Below, piece by piece: positions 28,173-38,849 of a DNA stretch of 64,000 nucleotides (position 1 is the stretch's first letter; every line of letters begins with the position of its first letter). The stretch spans positions 744,001 to 808,000 of the forward strand of contig NZ_CP063767.1 of NCBI RefSeq assembly GCF_015277515.1, written 5' to 3'. The translations under genes and the position numbers were made by a program. This DNA is from Thermophilibacter immobilis (lineage in GTDB: Bacteria; Actinomycetota; Coriobacteriia; Coriobacteriales; Atopobiaceae). A model generated the notes under the pieces. The model had not been told where the DNA came from. It saw only the letters and a list, made by a program, of their open reading frames with translations, and made no database searches.

Positions 28173-29048
28173 CTACGCGAGGTCCGTGCCGAGGGCGTCG
28201 TAGAACTCGGCTACGCGCACGACCGCGTCCACGGCGTCCGGGAGAAGGTCGCGGGGCAGATCGCGCTCGAGGGTGCCCGCGTCGCAGGCGGCGGACAGAG
28301 CGGGGTCGATGGGTAGCTGGCCCAGGGCCTCCACCTCGAAGGCCTCGGCGGTCTGGGCCAGGCGGCTCGGACCGTAGGGCTCGATCCTCGCGCCGCAGTC
28401 CGGGCAGGTGACGTAGGCCATGTTCTCGACGAGGCCCACGACCGGCATCTTCATCATGTTCGCCATGTTCACGGCCTTGCCCACGACCATCTGCACGAGG
28501 TCCTGCGGGGAGCTCACGATGACGACGCCCTCCACGGGCAGCGACTGGAAGACGGTGAGCGCCACGTCGCCGGTTCCCGGGGGCATGTCAATGAGCAGGT
28601 AGTCGAGCTCGCCCCAGGCGCAGTCGCCCCAGAACTGCTTGATCGCGCCGGCCACGACGGGCCCGCGCCAGAGCACCGGGTCGCTCTCGTGCTCGAGCAC
28701 GAGGTTGGCGCTCATGATCTTGAGGCCGCCGGCGGTCAGGTTGGGCAGCAGCAGCTCGCCCATGGCGCGCGCGTGCTCGCCGGACAGGCCGAACATCTTG
28801 GGTATGGAGGGGCCGGTGATGTCGGCGTCGAGGATGCCCACCTTGGCCCCGCGACGGGCGAGCTCGACGGCGAGGAGGCCGCAGACGAGAGACTTGCCCA
28901 CGCCGCCCTTGCCCGACACGACGCCTATGACGTGATGCACGTTCGACTTGGAGTTCTGAGGCTCCTTCACCGGCGCGCTCGGCTGCTTGGGCCCGTGCAG
29001 CGCCTCGTCGACCTCCTGGCGCAGCTTCTCCTGCTCTTGCTCGTCCAT
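28173..29048 (-). CDS. mrp: Mrp/NBP35-family P-loop ATPase (iron-sulfur carrier)
   Basis: 291 residues from an ATG preceded by GAGAGGA. The deviant Walker A SGKGGVGKS (about residue 45), LIDMPPGTGD and the C-terminal TCPDCGARI with its CxxC are the family features; the cysteines bridge an iron-sulfur cluster between two subunits. These proteins deliver clusters to apo-enzymes in the cytosol. The N-terminal 35 residues are a polar, charged linker instead of a MIP18 domain. It is probably the first gene of the operon with two flavoproteins. Confidence 0.9.
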   Translation of the reverse strand: MDEQEQEKLRQEVDEALHGPKQPSAPVKEPQNSKSNVHHVIGVVSGKGGVGKSLVCGLLAVELARRGAKVGILDADITGPSIPKMFGLSGEHARAMGELLLPNLTAGGLKIMSANLVLEHESDPVLWRGPVVAGAIKQFWGDCAWGELDYLLIDMPPGTGDVALTVFQSLPVEGVVIVSSPQDLVQMVVGKAVNMANMMKMPVVGLVENMAYVTCPDCGARIEPYGPSRLAQTAEAFEVEALGQLPIDPALSAACDAGTLERDLPRDLLPDAVDAVVRVAEFYDALGTDLA

Positions 29049-29176
29049 GACCGTCCTCTCGTTGACGCCTGGTGGCGTGAGTGTGTGACGGCCCAATTCT
29101 ACCCGAGCACACAGGGAGGAGTCGGGCATACTTGTCCGAGGCCCCACAGGACCCCTTCGACGAGAGGAGGGCCACC

Positions 29177-29572
29177 ATGGCTCAGCTCGATATTCGCACG
29201 ATGCGCGCGGAGGACCTCGACGAGAAGGTCGACGTGCACGTGCAGACCTGGTTCGAGACGTACGAGGGGCTCGTCCCCGACGCGTGGAGCCGCGAGAACG
29301 TCACGTCGGAGAAGATGCGCGCCTTTCAGCTCCGACGCGGGTTCGAGCGCACCTTCGTGGCCTGCCTGGACGATAAGATCGTGGGCTTCGCGAGCTTCGA
29401 GCCCGAGGCGCGCGCCTTCGTGGGGAGGCCGGGCGTCTACATGCTCGTCTCCGACGATGCCACGACGCTGCACGACTACCATCGGGCGAAATGCGCTGCC
29501 GCAGGACCTGGTACCGCTCGCTTGCTGGAGCGGCCTGGGCACGCTCATGATGAGCGCATGACCGCGAGCTGA
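29177..29572 (+). pseudogene. GNAT acetyltransferase, truncated after the acetyl-CoA strand
   Basis: The open frame gives 131 residues from an ATG with GAGAGGAGG upstream. Residues 1-95 look like a normal GNAT N-terminal half (IRTMRAEDLDEKVDVHVQTWFETYEGLVPD, then VACLDDKIVGFASFEPEARAFVGRPGVYML). The acetyl-CoA loop R/Q-x-x-G-x-G/A that should follow is absent; instead the frame runs into DDATTLHDYHRAKCAAAG and stops early, while another frame ends GLGTLMMSA. I read this as deletion or frameshift decay. A palindromic repeat begins 17 bases after the stop. Confidence 0.6.
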
Positions 29573-29588
29573 GGCCCTCGCAGCAAAA

Positions 29589-29738
29589 GAGGGTACGTGC
29601 GCTTTCCCTCAGGGTACGTACGAAGTTGCAATTTTTAAAGTTGTAGCGCAAGAAGAATCCGCAGGTAGAGCGCTTGCTGATAAACGCATCAATCTAGAAA
29701 GTTCGTACGTACCGTGAGGGAGGGGTGTACGTACCCTC
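29589..29738. repeat. 150-bp element of two direct and two inverted GGGTACGTAC units
   Basis: Units GAGGGTACGTGC (29589) and CAGGGTACGTACGAA (29610) are mirrored by TTCGTACGTACC (29702) and GTGTACGTACCCTC (29725-29738), giving imperfect arms of about 36 bp around an AT-rich 77-bp core. The layout is like the element at 13733-14005, with a different unit. No coding capacity is seen. Confidence 0.78.
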
Positions 29739-29782
29739 GAGGGGGGCTACGCCGAACGGCTAGGGAAGTCGGTCAGCTATGG

Positions 29783-29837
29783 ACATATCGAAAAACAATA
29801 CGATACATATTGAAAAACGATAAAAGAGCGGTATCCT
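29783..29837 (+). promoter_or_regulatory. Promoter with 22-bp direct-repeat operator before the DUF2975 gene
   Basis: ACATATCGAAAAAC at 29783 recurs as ACATATTGAAAAAC at 29805, exactly 22 bases on (two helical turns). TTGAAA (29810-29815) inside the second copy and TATCCT (29832-29837), 16 bases apart, form a fair promoter. The XRE-type regulator encoded two genes on is the obvious candidate to bind the repeats. Confidence 0.6.
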
Positions 29838-29863
29838 AAGGTCACCCGACCCAAGGAGCCCCC

Positions 29864-30322
29864 ATGTCTCATCGTGCGCTGTCCTGGATGCTCAAGCTCT
29901 TAGACGTCTGCTCGGTCGCCGGCTGCCTCGTGGTGACCGCGGGCGTGATGCCCGCTGCGGAGGCGGCCGGCGAGCTGCCGCAGGGCTCCGTCGTCCTGTT
30001 CGCCTGCGGCGTGGCGCCTCTGATGGTGGTGGCCGCGGCGGCGTGGGCGCTCTTCTCGGCGATTGGACGGGGAGAGACGTTCGTGGTCGCGAACGCCCGG
30101 CGCTTGCGCGTCATGGGCGTTGCCGCGGCCGCGTCGGCCGTGGTGTGGGTCGTGGGCCTCGCGCTCGTTGCGCTCGGGGCCGTCAAGGCGAGCTTCTCCG
30201 TCGTGGCGTCGCTCTCCGTCGCCCTCGTGTTCTGTGTGGCCCTCGCGACGGTTGCCGCCGCGCTGTCCCTGCTCACCGACAGCGCGGCCGACCTCAAGTC
30301 CGACAACGACCTGGTGGTGTAG
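29864..30322 (+). CDS. DUF2975 membrane protein
   Basis: 152 residues with four membrane segments (about 12-30, 43-66, 82-102 and 112-135) and a loop SAIGRGETFVVANARRLRVMG between segments 2 and 3, which is the hallmark of DUF2975. These proteins are usually paired with a small YozG-type HTH regulator, as here, 2 bases downstream. Their molecular role is not known. AAGGAG lies before the ATG. A direct-repeat operator and a clear promoter lie upstream. Confidence 0.85.
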   Translation: MSHRALSWMLKLLDVCSVAGCLVVTAGVMPAAEAAGELPQGSVVLFACGVAPLMVVAAAAWALFSAIGRGETFVVANARRLRVMGVAAAASAVVWVVGLALVALGAVKASFSVVASLSVALVFCVALATVAAALSLLTDSAADLKSDNDLVV

Positions 30323-30324
30323 GA

Positions 30325-30558
30325 ATGGGCGCGATCGTCGTCAGCCTTGACGCCGTCCTCGCCGAGAGGCGCATGACGCTCACCGAGCTCTCGGAGCGCG
30401 TGGGGGTCACGGTGGCCAACCTGTCCATCCTCAAGACCGGCAAGGCACGGGCCGTGCGCTTCTCCACCCTTGCCGCCATCTGCCGGGAGCTCGACTGCCA
30501 GCCGGCCGACCTCCTGCGCTACGCGCCCGACGAAGACGAGCTGTCAGAAGGGGAGTAG
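30325..30558 (+). CDS. Small XRE-type HTH regulator (YozG-like)
   Basis: 77 residues, essentially one helix-turn-helix domain: LDAVLAERRMTLTELSERVGV, then VANLSILKTGKARAVRFSTLAAICRELDCQPADLLRY, with an acidic tail. This compact form without a C-terminal domain is the usual partner of DUF2975 proteins. The start 2 bases after the DUF2975 stop, with TAGGA as part of its ribosome site, implies coupled translation. It probably controls its own operon through the 22-bp repeats upstream. Confidence 0.88.
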   Translation: MGAIVVSLDAVLAERRMTLTELSERVGVTVANLSILKTGKARAVRFSTLAAICRELDCQPADLLRYAPDEDELSEGE

Positions 30559-30562
30559 GCAC

Positions 30563-32122
30563 ATGTCACATTCGATCTCGAACGGGGGACGCCCGGCGCC
30601 CCCCTGGTACGACCCTGCCGATTTTTCGGCCCAAAAGAGAGCGGGCGGAGCGACGGAGAAGACCCCCGCTCCGCTGCCAACGCGAAGCGCGACCGCACCT
30701 ACGAGGCAGGACGTCGCGGTCCTGGCCTGCTCCGTCCTCCTGGCCCTGTTCTGGTGCGCGGCCGTCTCGCCGTTTGCCCTCTCGGCGCTGTTCGGCCTTG
30801 CGGGCGGGGCCGCCCTCTGCGCAGGCGTCCTGGGGTTTCTGGGGTGCGCCCTCGCGCTCGCGGCGCGGCGGGCGCGCTGGACGCGCTGGTCTCGCGCACT
30901 CGTCGCCCTGACGCTCGGGCTCGCCTGCGTGCCGGCGCTTACGGCGGACGAGTGGGTGCGCGCGCTCAACGCCCCCGTGCTCGCGCTCTCCTGCATGCTC
31001 ACCTACCTGCTGCTGAGCGGACATCCCGAGGGTGAGGTGCTCGGCGCGTCCGGCCCCGTGCGTGGGGTCGCCGCGTTCGTGCGCGCGCAGTTCGCGCATT
31101 GGGGAGACCTTGCAAAAGTCGTGTCCGCGCGGGGAAGGGGAGGCTGGCGCGCGATCGGCAGCGTCGTCGTGGGGGCCCTGTGCGCCCTGGTCGTGCTCGC
31201 CTGGGCGCTGCCTCTTCTGGCCTCGGCTGACGCCGCCTTCGGGGCCCTCGTCGGTGACGCGCTCGACGTCCTTCTGGGTGCCGACGCGACGGGGCGCGTC
31301 ATGGACGTCTGCCGCTTCGCCATCGTCCTGCCGATGTGCTTCTCGCTGCTCTTCGGGGTCCTGCACGCGCAACCGCGTCCGGCGGAGGCTGGCGCGACGT
31401 GGCGGGGACCTCGGGCGTCCGTGGCGTCCGTGGGAACGATGCTAGTCCTTCTCGATGCGGTCTACCTGGCTTTTGTTGTCGTGCAGTCCTCGTATCTCTT
31501 CGGGGGCCCGGGAGCGCTCGGGCTCGTCGGAGGCTACGCGGCGTACGCCCGCTCGGGCTTCTTCGAGCTCGTGGGCGTGGCCGCGCTAAACCTCGCCGTG
31601 GTGCTCATCTGCATCTGGTTGCGCGCGGATGCGACGCGCTCACGGGTGATCTGCACCCTCGAGCTCGCGCTCGTGGGGTCGACGGCGGTCATGCTCGTCT
31701 CGGCCGCGTGGCGCATGGGCCTCTACGTGGGGGAGTACGGTCTCACCCGTCTGCGCCTGCTCACGATCTGGGGCATGGTGGCCATCGCGTTTCTGCTCGC
31801 GCTCGCGGTCGCCAAGGCGCTCCGGCCGCGGACGCGCCTGTTCCGCGCGGCGCTCGTGGGGGTGCTCGGCCTCTGGCTCGCCTTTGCGCTCGTGGGTCCC
31901 GACGCCCTGATCGCTCAGGTCAACGTATACGGCTACCTCTCGGGTTCCATCGAGCGGGTGGACGTGGACTACCTGGGGGGTCTGTCCGCAGACGCCGTGG
32001 GTCCGATCGCGCGCCTCGCTTGCGAGGCGCGCGATCCGAACGTGGCCGCCGGGGCGGCGCAGGCGCGCATGAACGTTGCGTCCGCGGCGCGACTCCAGCC
32101 CTGGCAGACTCGGGGTCTCTAG
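30563..32122 (+). CDS. DUF4153/DUF4173 multi-pass membrane protein
   Basis: 519 residues, starting 4 bases after the HTH stop with GGGGAG before the ATG. A polar N-terminus of about 50 residues is followed by roughly 11 to 12 membrane segments. GLYVGEYGLTRLRLLTIWGM near residue 395 is the recognisable DUF4173 motif, and the C-terminal RLACEARDPNVAAGAAQARMN is soluble. The function is unknown. The trio DUF2975-HTH-DUF4173 forms one compact operon. Confidence 0.8.
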   Translation: MSHSISNGGRPAPPWYDPADFSAQKRAGGATEKTPAPLPTRSATAPTRQDVAVLACSVLLALFWCAAVSPFALSALFGLAGGAALCAGVLGFLGCALALAARRARWTRWSRALVALTLGLACVPALTADEWVRALNAPVLALSCMLTYLLLSGHPEGEVLGASGPVRGVAAFVRAQFAHWGDLAKVVSARGRGGWRAIGSVVVGALCALVVLAWALPLLASADAAFGALVGDALDVLLGADATGRVMDVCRFAIVLPMCFSLLFGVLHAQPRPAEAGATWRGPRASVASVGTMLVLLDAVYLAFVVVQSSYLFGGPGALGLVGGYAAYARSGFFELVGVAALNLAVVLICIWLRADATRSRVICTLELALVGSTAVMLVSAAWRMGLYVGEYGLTRLRLLTIWGMVAIAFLLALAVAKALRPRTRLFRAALVGVLGLWLAFALVGPDALIAQVNVYGYLSGSIERVDVDYLGGLSADAVGPIARLACEARDPNVAAGAAQARMNVASAARLQPWQTRGL

Positions 32123-32163
32123 GGCCGCGTCCCGGCTGGTGCCGCGCGTCGCACGCACGACTC

Positions 32164-32271
32164 GCTCACGAACGCGGCGCCGGGGCACGATTTCTCGCTG
32201 CACGCGCAGGAGTCGAGGGCCGTGGCAGCCGGAGGAGGGGCCCAACGTGCCACGGCCCGGGATTCATGAGC
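32164..32271. repeat. Dispersed 25-bp palindromic repeat, locus B
   Basis: A forward unit starting GCTCACGAACGCGGC at 32164 and an inverted unit CACGGCCCGGGATTCATGAG ending at 32271 flank about 60 bases. It is the same family as loci A, C and E and lies beyond the DUF4173 gene stop. Confidence 0.65.
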
Positions 32272-32281
32272 GCTGGGGGCG

Positions 32282-32348
32282 TCGAGAAGCGTCAGAGGTG
32301 TCGGGGACCACCGAGAAGTGCCGGGACCGCCGGGGACGCGCCGAGAAG
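32282..32348. repeat. Short degenerate tandem repeat with CGAGAAG at 29-30 bp spacing
   Basis: TCGAGAAG at 32282 and CCGAGAAG at 32311 and 32341 start successive units that also share CGGGGAC near the middle. The same word at 30-bp spacing occurs at 25228 and 25258. It occupies part of the 363-base gap before uvrA; no gene is visible there. Confidence 0.5.
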
Positions 32349-32375
32349 CCTCCTCTTGCCGCCCCGCAACAAACC

Positions 32376-32389
32376 CGTACACGTGTTTG
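32376..32389 (+). promoter_or_regulatory. Candidate LexA (SOS) box before uvrA
   Basis: CGTACACGTGTTTG matches the Gram-positive LexA consensus CGAACRNRYGTTYC at about 12 of 14 positions. TACACT at 32440-32445 may be the -10. It shares ACAC-N-TGTTTG with the site before uvrB. Confidence 0.45.
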
Positions 32390-32485
32390 CACCTTCCGTG
32401 AACCGCCCGCCGTTCGCCTACCAATCGCTACCGCTTGGCTACACTAGAGAGTGGTGAAAATCGTTCAGGTCAGACGGAGGAGCAC

Positions 32486-35353
<2,868 letters not shown>

Positions 35354-35357
35354 TCCG

Positions 35358-35864
35358 ATGGCGCGCCGAGAGAAGCTGCAGAAGACCAACGCCATGCGCG
35401 AGCTCGAGGCCGCCGGGGTGGACTTCTCGTTCGAGACCTACGAGGCCGACGAGGGCGACGACTCGAGCGAGCTCGGCCTGCGCGTGGCCCAGGCGCTCGG
35501 CGAGGACCCCGCGTCCTCGTTCAAGACGCTCGTCTGCGTGGCGCCGGAAGCGGGCCACGTGGTCTGCTGCATCCCGGTGGCCGACGAGCTCGACCTCAAG
35601 AAGGCGGCTGTGGCGGCGGGCGAGAAGTCCCTCTCGCTCATGCACGTGCGCGACCTCGAGCCCACGACGGGCTACGTGCGTGGGGGCTGCTCGCCGGTGG
35701 GCATGAGGAAGCGCTTTCCCACGCTCATAGACGAGACGGCCCAGCTCTTCGACTTGATTCACGTCTCGGGGGGCCGACGGGGGCTCTCGCTCGCGCTCGA
35801 CCCCGCCGACCTCGCTGCCTTCTGCGGTGCCTCCTTCTCCGACCTCGTGCGCGACGGGCGCTGA
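35358..35864 (+). CDS. ybaK: YbaK/EbsC-family Cys-tRNA(Pro) deacylase
   Basis: 168 residues. The YbaK fold is seen in KTNAMRELEAAGVDFSFETYE, FKTLVCVAPEAGHVVCCIPVADELDLKKAA and the catalytic-core GYVRGGCSPVGMRKRFPTLID, which holds the conserved GG-x-S-P-x-G. It clears Cys-tRNA(Pro) mischarged by prolyl-tRNA synthetase, in the cytosol. It starts 4 bases after uvrA and is presumably co-transcribed. Length is normal. Confidence 0.9.
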   Translation: MARREKLQKTNAMRELEAAGVDFSFETYEADEGDDSSELGLRVAQALGEDPASSFKTLVCVAPEAGHVVCCIPVADELDLKKAAVAAGEKSLSLMHVRDLEPTTGYVRGGCSPVGMRKRFPTLIDETAQLFDLIHVSGGRRGLSLALDPADLAAFCGASFSDLVRDGR

Positions 35865-35999
35865 GAAGGTTGCGGTATCCGGGCTGGCGGCGCGCCCGCC
35901 TGTGAAGGAAAGGCGGGGAATGCGCTCGCGCACGCGCCTTCTGTCTCCTCGGTGACAAAATTACAATCTCTGTGTTGTGAGTGAGAGGAAGACCACGAG

Positions 36000-37679
36000 G
36001 TGAGCTACCAGCCCAAGCACATGCGCGGCAAGGCCGGTTCTGCCGGCGACGCCGCCCTGGCCGAGCGCGAGAAGAGCGAGCCTCACGAGGACACCCCCGA
36101 CCTGCGCCAGGCGCAGGTGGGTCGCAGCGCGGCGCTCATGAGCGTCCTGGTGGTCGTGAGCCGTCTCACGGGCTTCTTCAGGACCTGGGGCCAGGCATAC
36201 GCCATTGGCGTCACGGTCATGGCGAGCTGCTACTCCATTGCCAACAACCTGCCCAACCAGCTTTACGAGCTCGTCGCGGCCGGCATGCTCACCACGGCCT
36301 TCCTGCCGGTCTACATGTCCGTCAGGAAGCGCGCGGGCACCAAGGGGGCGAGCGCCTACACCTCCAACCTCGTCTCGATCGTGCTCGTGTTCATGGGCGC
36401 GGTGACGGTCCTGGGCTTCGTGTTCGCGGCCCAGGTGGTCTACACGCAGTCGTTCACGGCCACCTCCGACTTCGACTTCGACCTCACGGTCTACTTCTTT
36501 CGCTTCTTCGTGATTGAGGTCGTGCTCTACGCCCTCTCCTCGATCTTCTCGGGCGTGCTCAACGCCGAGCGCGACTACTTCTGGGGACAGGCGGCCCCGA
36601 TCTTCAACAACTTCGTGACCACGGCCTCCTTCTTCGCCTATGCCTTTCTGGCGCCCTCGAGCCCCGAGCTCGCCCTGGTCATCCTCGCTCTGGGCAACCC
36701 GCTTGGCGTGGCCATCCAGGTCCTCCTGCAGATCGGGCCCATGCGTCGGCACGGGATCCGCCTGCGCCTCCACATCGACCTGCGCGACCCTCTGCTCAAG
36801 GAGACCCTCAAGATCGGCATCCCCTCGCTCGCGGTCGTGGTCGCCTCCTTCGTGACCCAGTCGGTCCAGTCCACGGCGTCTTTGTCGGTCGTGGCCACCG
36901 GAGCCTCGATTACCTACTACGCGCGCCTGTGGTACACGCTGCCGTACTCGATCCTCACGGTGCCCATCACCACGGCCATGTTCACCGAGCTCTCGGACAG
37001 CTGGGCGCGCGAGGACCTCCCGGCGTTCAGGCGCGGGGTCTCCTCGGGCGTGAGCCAGATCCTCTTCTTCATGATCCCGTTCATGCTGTACCTCGCGGTC
37101 TTCTCGACGCCTCTGATCTCGGTTCTGGCGGCGGGCAAGTTCACTCCCGAGGCCCTCACCATGACGGCGTCCTACCTCGCCGTCTACGCGCTTTCGCTGC
37201 CGTTCTACGCCGTCTACATGTACCTGCAGAAGGTCGCCTCATCGATGCGTCGGATGGCCCTGTGCGCCTGGGCCAACGCCATCGCCGCCGTGGTGCAGGT
37301 GGCGGCCCTGCTGACGCTCACCACGACCTTCGGTCTTAACTTCGTGGCCTTCTCGTCGACGTTGTTCTTCCTGACCCTCGACGTGGTCATGTTCGTGAGC
37401 CTCCGCGCGCACCTGGGCAGCCTCGGGCTTGGCCCCATGCTCGTCTCAGTCGCCAAGATCGCGGCGCTGGGCGTTGCGGGGGCGCTCGTGGGCGCGGCGG
37501 CGCTCTTTGCGCTCAACACGTTCGCGGGCGACTGCACGGGCCTCACCGTCCGCTCGATTCTCTACTGCGGTCTGGCGGGGGTCCCGGCGGCGGTCGTGAC
37601 CTACGGGGGAGCCCTGCTGCTCAAGATGCCCGAGGCGTCTCTCATTCGCAGCCTGGGACGCCGGCTTGCCCGTCGCTAG
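36000..37679 (+). CDS. murJ: Lipid II flippase MurJ (MviN)
   Basis: 559 residues from a GTG with GAGAGGAAG 8 bases upstream. A polar, charged N-terminal extension of about 40 residues is followed by roughly 14 membrane segments. VSRLTGFFRTWGQAYAIGV is the usual MurJ segment 1 with its conserved Arg, and VFSGVLNAERDYFWGQAAPIFNN fits a later signature. It moves lipid II across the cytoplasmic membrane for peptidoglycan synthesis. A divergent spacing of 135 bases from ybaK suggests its own promoter. A palindromic repeat cluster follows. Confidence 0.9.
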   Translation: MSYQPKHMRGKAGSAGDAALAEREKSEPHEDTPDLRQAQVGRSAALMSVLVVVSRLTGFFRTWGQAYAIGVTVMASCYSIANNLPNQLYELVAAGMLTTAFLPVYMSVRKRAGTKGASAYTSNLVSIVLVFMGAVTVLGFVFAAQVVYTQSFTATSDFDFDLTVYFFRFFVIEVVLYALSSIFSGVLNAERDYFWGQAAPIFNNFVTTASFFAYAFLAPSSPELALVILALGNPLGVAIQVLLQIGPMRRHGIRLRLHIDLRDPLLKETLKIGIPSLAVVVASFVTQSVQSTASLSVVATGASITYYARLWYTLPYSILTVPITTAMFTELSDSWAREDLPAFRRGVSSGVSQILFFMIPFMLYLAVFSTPLISVLAAGKFTPEALTMTASYLAVYALSLPFYAVYMYLQKVASSMRRMALCAWANAIAAVVQVAALLTLTTTFGLNFVAFSSTLFFLTLDVVMFVSLRAHLGSLGLGPMLVSVAKIAALGVAGALVGAAALFALNTFAGDCTGLTVRSILYCGLAGVPAAVVTYGGALLLKMPEASLIRSLGRRLARR

Positions 37680-37752
37680 CACGTGGTTTGGGGCATGTGC
37701 GTCGGCATGTGCGTCGCCTGATGCCCGAAGTGAGCGGGGCGCGTCCCACGGT

Positions 37753-37860
37753 GCTCACGAATCCGGGGCTATGGCACGTATCGACCGGTTTCGCTCACGA
37801 ATCCAGGGGTGGGGCACCTGGCACGGGGGTCAAATGTGCCACGGCCCCGGATTCGCGAGC
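37753..37860. repeat. Dispersed 25-bp palindromic repeat, locus C (best copies)
   Basis: Two forward units at 37753-37777 and 37793-37817 and one inverted unit at 37836-37860. The unit is GCTCACGAATCCGGGGC followed by two variable bases and TGGCAC. This is the least degenerate locus and defines the consensus. It lies 74 bases after murJ. Confidence 0.85.
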
Positions 37861-37912
37861 GTGCCCTATCCCATTGCCGCCCCTCCCGTCGCCACTTCTC
37901 CTGCTGCCGCCC

Positions 37913-38344
37913 CTATGGGTAGATGACCACCTCCCCGAAGCTGTTGACGACGAGTGGCGCTTCCGACGTCCCCTCCGCTCTCATGCGCCCACAGGAGTCG
38001 AGCCGCTCCAGAAGAGCGTCCTCGAGCATGCCCTCCTCGAGAGGTGAGTCCTCCTGTCGCTCGCAGAAGAGCTTCTCGAAGAGAGACTCGGCCTCGGCCG
38101 CGCGGTCGTAGTAGCCTTTATCACCCGCGCCTGCCTCTGGCCCCTCCGCGCGCTCGGAAGAGCGATTCGTCTCGGAGAGGGCCCGCATCGTCACGAGGCA
38201 GCGCATCGCCTCGGCGAACGCGGGGTCGTCAGCCTGGTCCTCGCGCATCGTGATGACGAGCGTCTGGGCGGGGTAGTCCTGCTCCCTCCTCTCGAACTCG
38301 GCGTACTCGAGCGCCATGCGTGCCTGCGGCCAGTACAGTGCCAT
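37913..38344 (-). CDS. Uncharacterised small acidic protein
   Basis: 143 residues from an ATG with AAGGGAG upstream. No signal peptide, membrane segment or family is recognised. The sequence is acidic, with helical stretches (MALEYAEFERREQDYPAQTLVITMRED, AESLFEKLFCERQEDSPLEEGMLEDALLERLDSCGRM) and a hydrophobic end, APLVVNSFGEVVIYP. It is alone on the minus strand between murJ and the his operon. It reads as a real gene because codon use and the ribosome site are good, but the function is unknown. Confidence 0.6.
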   Translation of the reverse strand: MALYWPQARMALEYAEFERREQDYPAQTLVITMREDQADDPAFAEAMRCLVTMRALSETNRSSERAEGPEAGAGDKGYYDRAAEAESLFEKLFCERQEDSPLEEGMLEDALLERLDSCGRMRAEGTSEAPLVVNSFGEVVIYP

Positions 38345-38767
38345 GTCGTGCTCCCTTCTTGGGGTCGGTTGGGGGCCGAGCATAGCAGGTGGGTCCCGAC
38401 GTCCCTCTTACCGCGCCCTGACCACCCCCTTACGGGGCAGCTTGAGCCCTATGATTCGAACTCTGATTTTATGAGGACTTCGGCGAGCGGTCGCCCAGAG
38501 GCGTCGGACGGCTCTGCCGCGCGGGCATCCGCCGGTTCGGCTTCTTTTGGGCACCTGCCGCGCGTCGACGGCCCCCCGCTCGTCGCTGCCGGCCTTTGTG
38601 CGGCCGCAAAAGTCGCGGGAACGCCCCCAGACAAACTGCGTCCCGCATTCTCGCAGGTAGAGGGGTCGAGGGTTTTTGTCAGTCGAGAAGTCCTGACCTG
38701 TGCGGCCTCGCTTCCCGCCGCGCTTCGTTACGATTCCTTTACGCGCGCCCCCTGTCCGCCCCCGGGC
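38345..38767. other. 423-base intergenic region upstream of the his operator
   Basis: No gene, tRNA or leader peptide could be supported. A short run of His codons, as in classical his attenuators, was looked for and not found. Base composition is mixed, with a GTCAG-N10-CTGAC inverted repeat near 38680. The his operators occupy the next 33 bases. Confidence 0.5.
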
Positions 38768-38800
38768 ACTTTACTGTGATAAACTTTACTGTGATAAAGT
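38768..38800. promoter_or_regulatory. Tandem his operators before hisZG
   Basis: Two overlapping palindromes 15 bases apart: ACTTTA-CTGTGA-TAAACT (38768-38785) and ACTTTA-CTGTGA-TAAAGT (38783-38800, perfect arms). The hisI operator at 47064-47081 has the same form. A TrpR/YerC-type repressor is a plausible binder, but none is encoded in the window. The GTG start lies 49 bases downstream. Confidence 0.75.
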
Positions 38801-38849
38801 ACCTCGCATGAGAAGGACGGCTCGGCCCTCGGGCCGGAGAGGACCAGAC

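Noticed and set aside
38448-38470. GATTCGAACTC resembling a tRNA T-loop
   Set aside because: No acceptor, D or anticodon arm could be drawn on either strand.
38345-38849. His attenuator leader peptide or T-box before hisZG
   Set aside because: No run of His codons and no T-box core were found; the palindromic operators explain regulation better.
38700-38849. Upstream extension of the HisZ frame to 38700
   Set aside because: It would run through the operators; the GTG at 38850 has a good ribosome site and gives a normal HisZ N-terminus.
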